A program made the position numbers and the translations under genes. 64,000 bases of DNA from assembly GCA_016210565.1 (NCBI GenBank), contig JACQUA010000367.1, positions 27,507-91,506 on the forward strand, read 5' to 3'. Every line of letters starts with the position of its first letter. Position 1 is the first letter of the stretch. Positions 63,105-64,000 of this stretch are shown piece by piece. The stretch is from Chloroflexota bacterium (lineage in GTDB: Bacteria > Chloroflexota > Dehalococcoidia > JACQUA01). The notes under the pieces were generated by a model. The model saw nothing but the letters and a program-made list of their open reading frames with translations, had not been told where the DNA came from and did no database searches.

Positions 63105-63770
63105 CGGGGCAAGTAGCAGGTAGCCGTAGCGGCACGCTGTCGCGTGCCTCAGTAGACAGTAGCCCCGCCATTCCCGCTTATGCGGGGATGGCGGGCTGGA
63201 TCCCCACCACCACTGCGGCGTATGAAGATGTCCGGGGGGCCATTGCCATTTCAGCCAACATGCTCCTGACCGCAACCGGATTTCACGGGCCGCGCGGTCA
63301 GACCCACCTCATGCGTTCCCGAGTGCAACCTTCCCTGCGAGCCCCGGCGTCCTCTCCGGTAAAAGCGGCTTCTCCCCGTCGTTGGCGACGGATGCAGCTT
63401 TTCCCATTGCGTTCGTATTAGGTGCGGGCGCAGCGCGCAGGCGACGGTCAACCAGCGAAACCAATATTTCATGAATTTGTTAGATTTCCCGGTGTCATTT
63501 TATGATTTCTTCACGCCGCACATGTTAACTTGGTGACAATGCATCCGACATGCGTCGAGGGGACACGGTGAAGGATGAAAACAGGTTTCCTCTCCCTTTG
63601 CGGGAAAGGACCAGGGTGAGGGGTTCGATTTTGGGCCAACGTTCGCCCTCACCCGATCCTCCTATCGAGAGAGGGTGGTCTTGTGACCAGTATTCGGTTT
63701 CCGGGCTTTTCCGGAGGATGTTGCGGGCCCGTTGTGATTGATCGAAGGATCTGGATTCGTTCTCACACAG
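63105..63770. other. Long intergenic region with repeats, no gene seen
   Basis: It holds a GTAGCGGCACGCTGTCGCGTGCC repeat (about 63126-63148), a CATTCCCGCTTATGCGGGGATGG hairpin (about 63168-63190), and a CTCTCCCTTTGCGGGAAAGG / TCCTATCGAGAGAGGG repeat (63588-63678). A 15-base piece at 63407 is the inverse of 63771. I see no plausible coding sequence or RNA. Confidence 0.6.
63407..63421. repeat. Inverted partner of the sequence upstream of the transposase
   Basis: TTGCGTTCGTATTAG is the reverse complement, with one mismatch, of CTAATACGAACGCAG at 63771-63785. It may be a leftover insertion-sequence end or a second target. Confidence 0.45.
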
Positions 63771-63785
63771 CTAATACGAACGCAG
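63771..63785. repeat. Candidate terminal inverted repeat of an insertion sequence
   Basis: CTAATACGAACGCAG starts 58 bases before the transposase-like gene, a suitable place for the left end of an insertion sequence. The right end is outside the window. Confidence 0.4.
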
Positions 63786-63792
63786 TAAATAA

Positions 63793-63821
63793 TTGTACAT
63801 TAACCAGAAGTGGTGTATAAT
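63793..63821 (+). promoter_or_regulatory. Predicted promoter of the transposase-like gene
   Basis: TTGTAC (63793-63798), 17 bases, TATAAT (63816-63821). The ATG follows after seven bases, so the transcript would be leaderless or nearly so. Confidence 0.65.
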
Positions 63822-63828
63822 CGGCCCC

Positions 63829-64000
63829 ATGAAGGCTTTGCATATAGAGCACACCGAGATAACCCGAGAAAAGCTATTAGCTCTGGCAAGGCAAGTCCCG
63901 GGGGCATGGATTGGCTTAAAGATCGCTGCCTTACTGCTGGTTTTGGAGGGCCAGCATCCGGGATGGGTAAGCGCTTTGTTCGGGCTAAGTCGCATGACGC
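63829..64000 (+). CDS. Putative transposase, N-terminal helix-turn-helix part (partial)
   Basis: 57 residues from ATG 63829 to the window edge. KIAALLLVLEGQHPGWVSAL and FGLSRM look like the helix-turn-helix at the start of IS630-type transposases. The DDE catalytic domain would be outside the window. A promoter and a possible terminal repeat precede it. The family is a guess from this short piece; a plain DNA-binding protein is the alternative. Confidence 0.5.
   Translation, partial: MKALHIEHTEITREKLLALARQVPGAWIGLKIAALLLVLEGQHPGWVSALFGLSRMT

Overview
The window is a 64 kb piece of a G+C-rich, probably monoderm and anaerobic bacterium. My best guess is a member of the Chloroflexota (Dehalococcoidia-like). 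That is an inference from gene content: many lipoproteins, large sets of family III CoA-transferases, a FolD/Fhs one-carbon pair, TTG/GTG starts and dense interspersed repeats. No database comparison was made, and no tRNA, rRNA or CRISPR array was recognised.

Positions 1-25 kb are an accessory catabolic region. Two IclR-type repressors (1-589, 7019-7795) each face a CoA-transferase promoter. Between them lie a solute-binding lipoprotein, three family III CoA-transferases and a crotonase. Next come an Lrp-type regulator and two 544-residue FAD oxidoreductases (8740-12193). From 12.5 to 19.7 kb a module of promoter, family III CoA-transferase, MaoC/FAS1-like hydratase and family I CoA-transferase is present twice. 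In the first copy the family III gene is reduced to a fragment by internal deletions. A third copy of the promoter, with only the first codons of the gene, lies at 7902-8020. All three promoters carry the same palindrome just downstream of the -10 box, the expected position for an IclR-family repressor. A TRAP transporter (19993-23443) and an acyl-CoA dehydrogenase (23659-24885) follow. Together these genes look like uptake, CoA activation, hydration and oxidation of an unidentified organic acid. An AT-richer GIY-YIG nuclease (24907-25716) ends this part.

From 48.4 down to 26.1 kb, on the minus strand, lies one long str-S10-spc-alpha ribosomal superoperon: rpsL, rpsG, fusA, rpsJ ... secY, adk, map, infA, rpmJ, rpsM, rpsK, rpsD, rpoA, rplQ, truA, rplM, rpsI. 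The tuf gene is missing from its usual place after fusA. Many gaps in the operon hold repeat elements. Two tandem promoters and a leader hairpin precede rpsL.

At 48.5-52.8 kb are two tiny membrane proteins, a 5'-truncated and frameshifted Rhs/YD-repeat fragment that overlaps one of them by ATGA, and a lipoprotein with five InlB-B-like repeats. The rest (53-63 kb, plus strand) is mostly housekeeping: folD and fhs, an ADP-forming acyl-CoA synthetase alpha chain, a DUF2905 protein, queA, an FtsX/MacB-type ABC transporter with a DUF2318 lipoprotein, and a cyclophilin lipoprotein. The window ends inside a putative transposase gene.

Intergenic DNA is unusually patterned. Several repeat families recur, and most gaps hold long imperfect inverted repeats whose arms are built from degenerate 6-10 bp words. 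At least five genes end inside such repeats, which supply their last codons, and one array lies in frame inside the acyl-CoA dehydrogenase.
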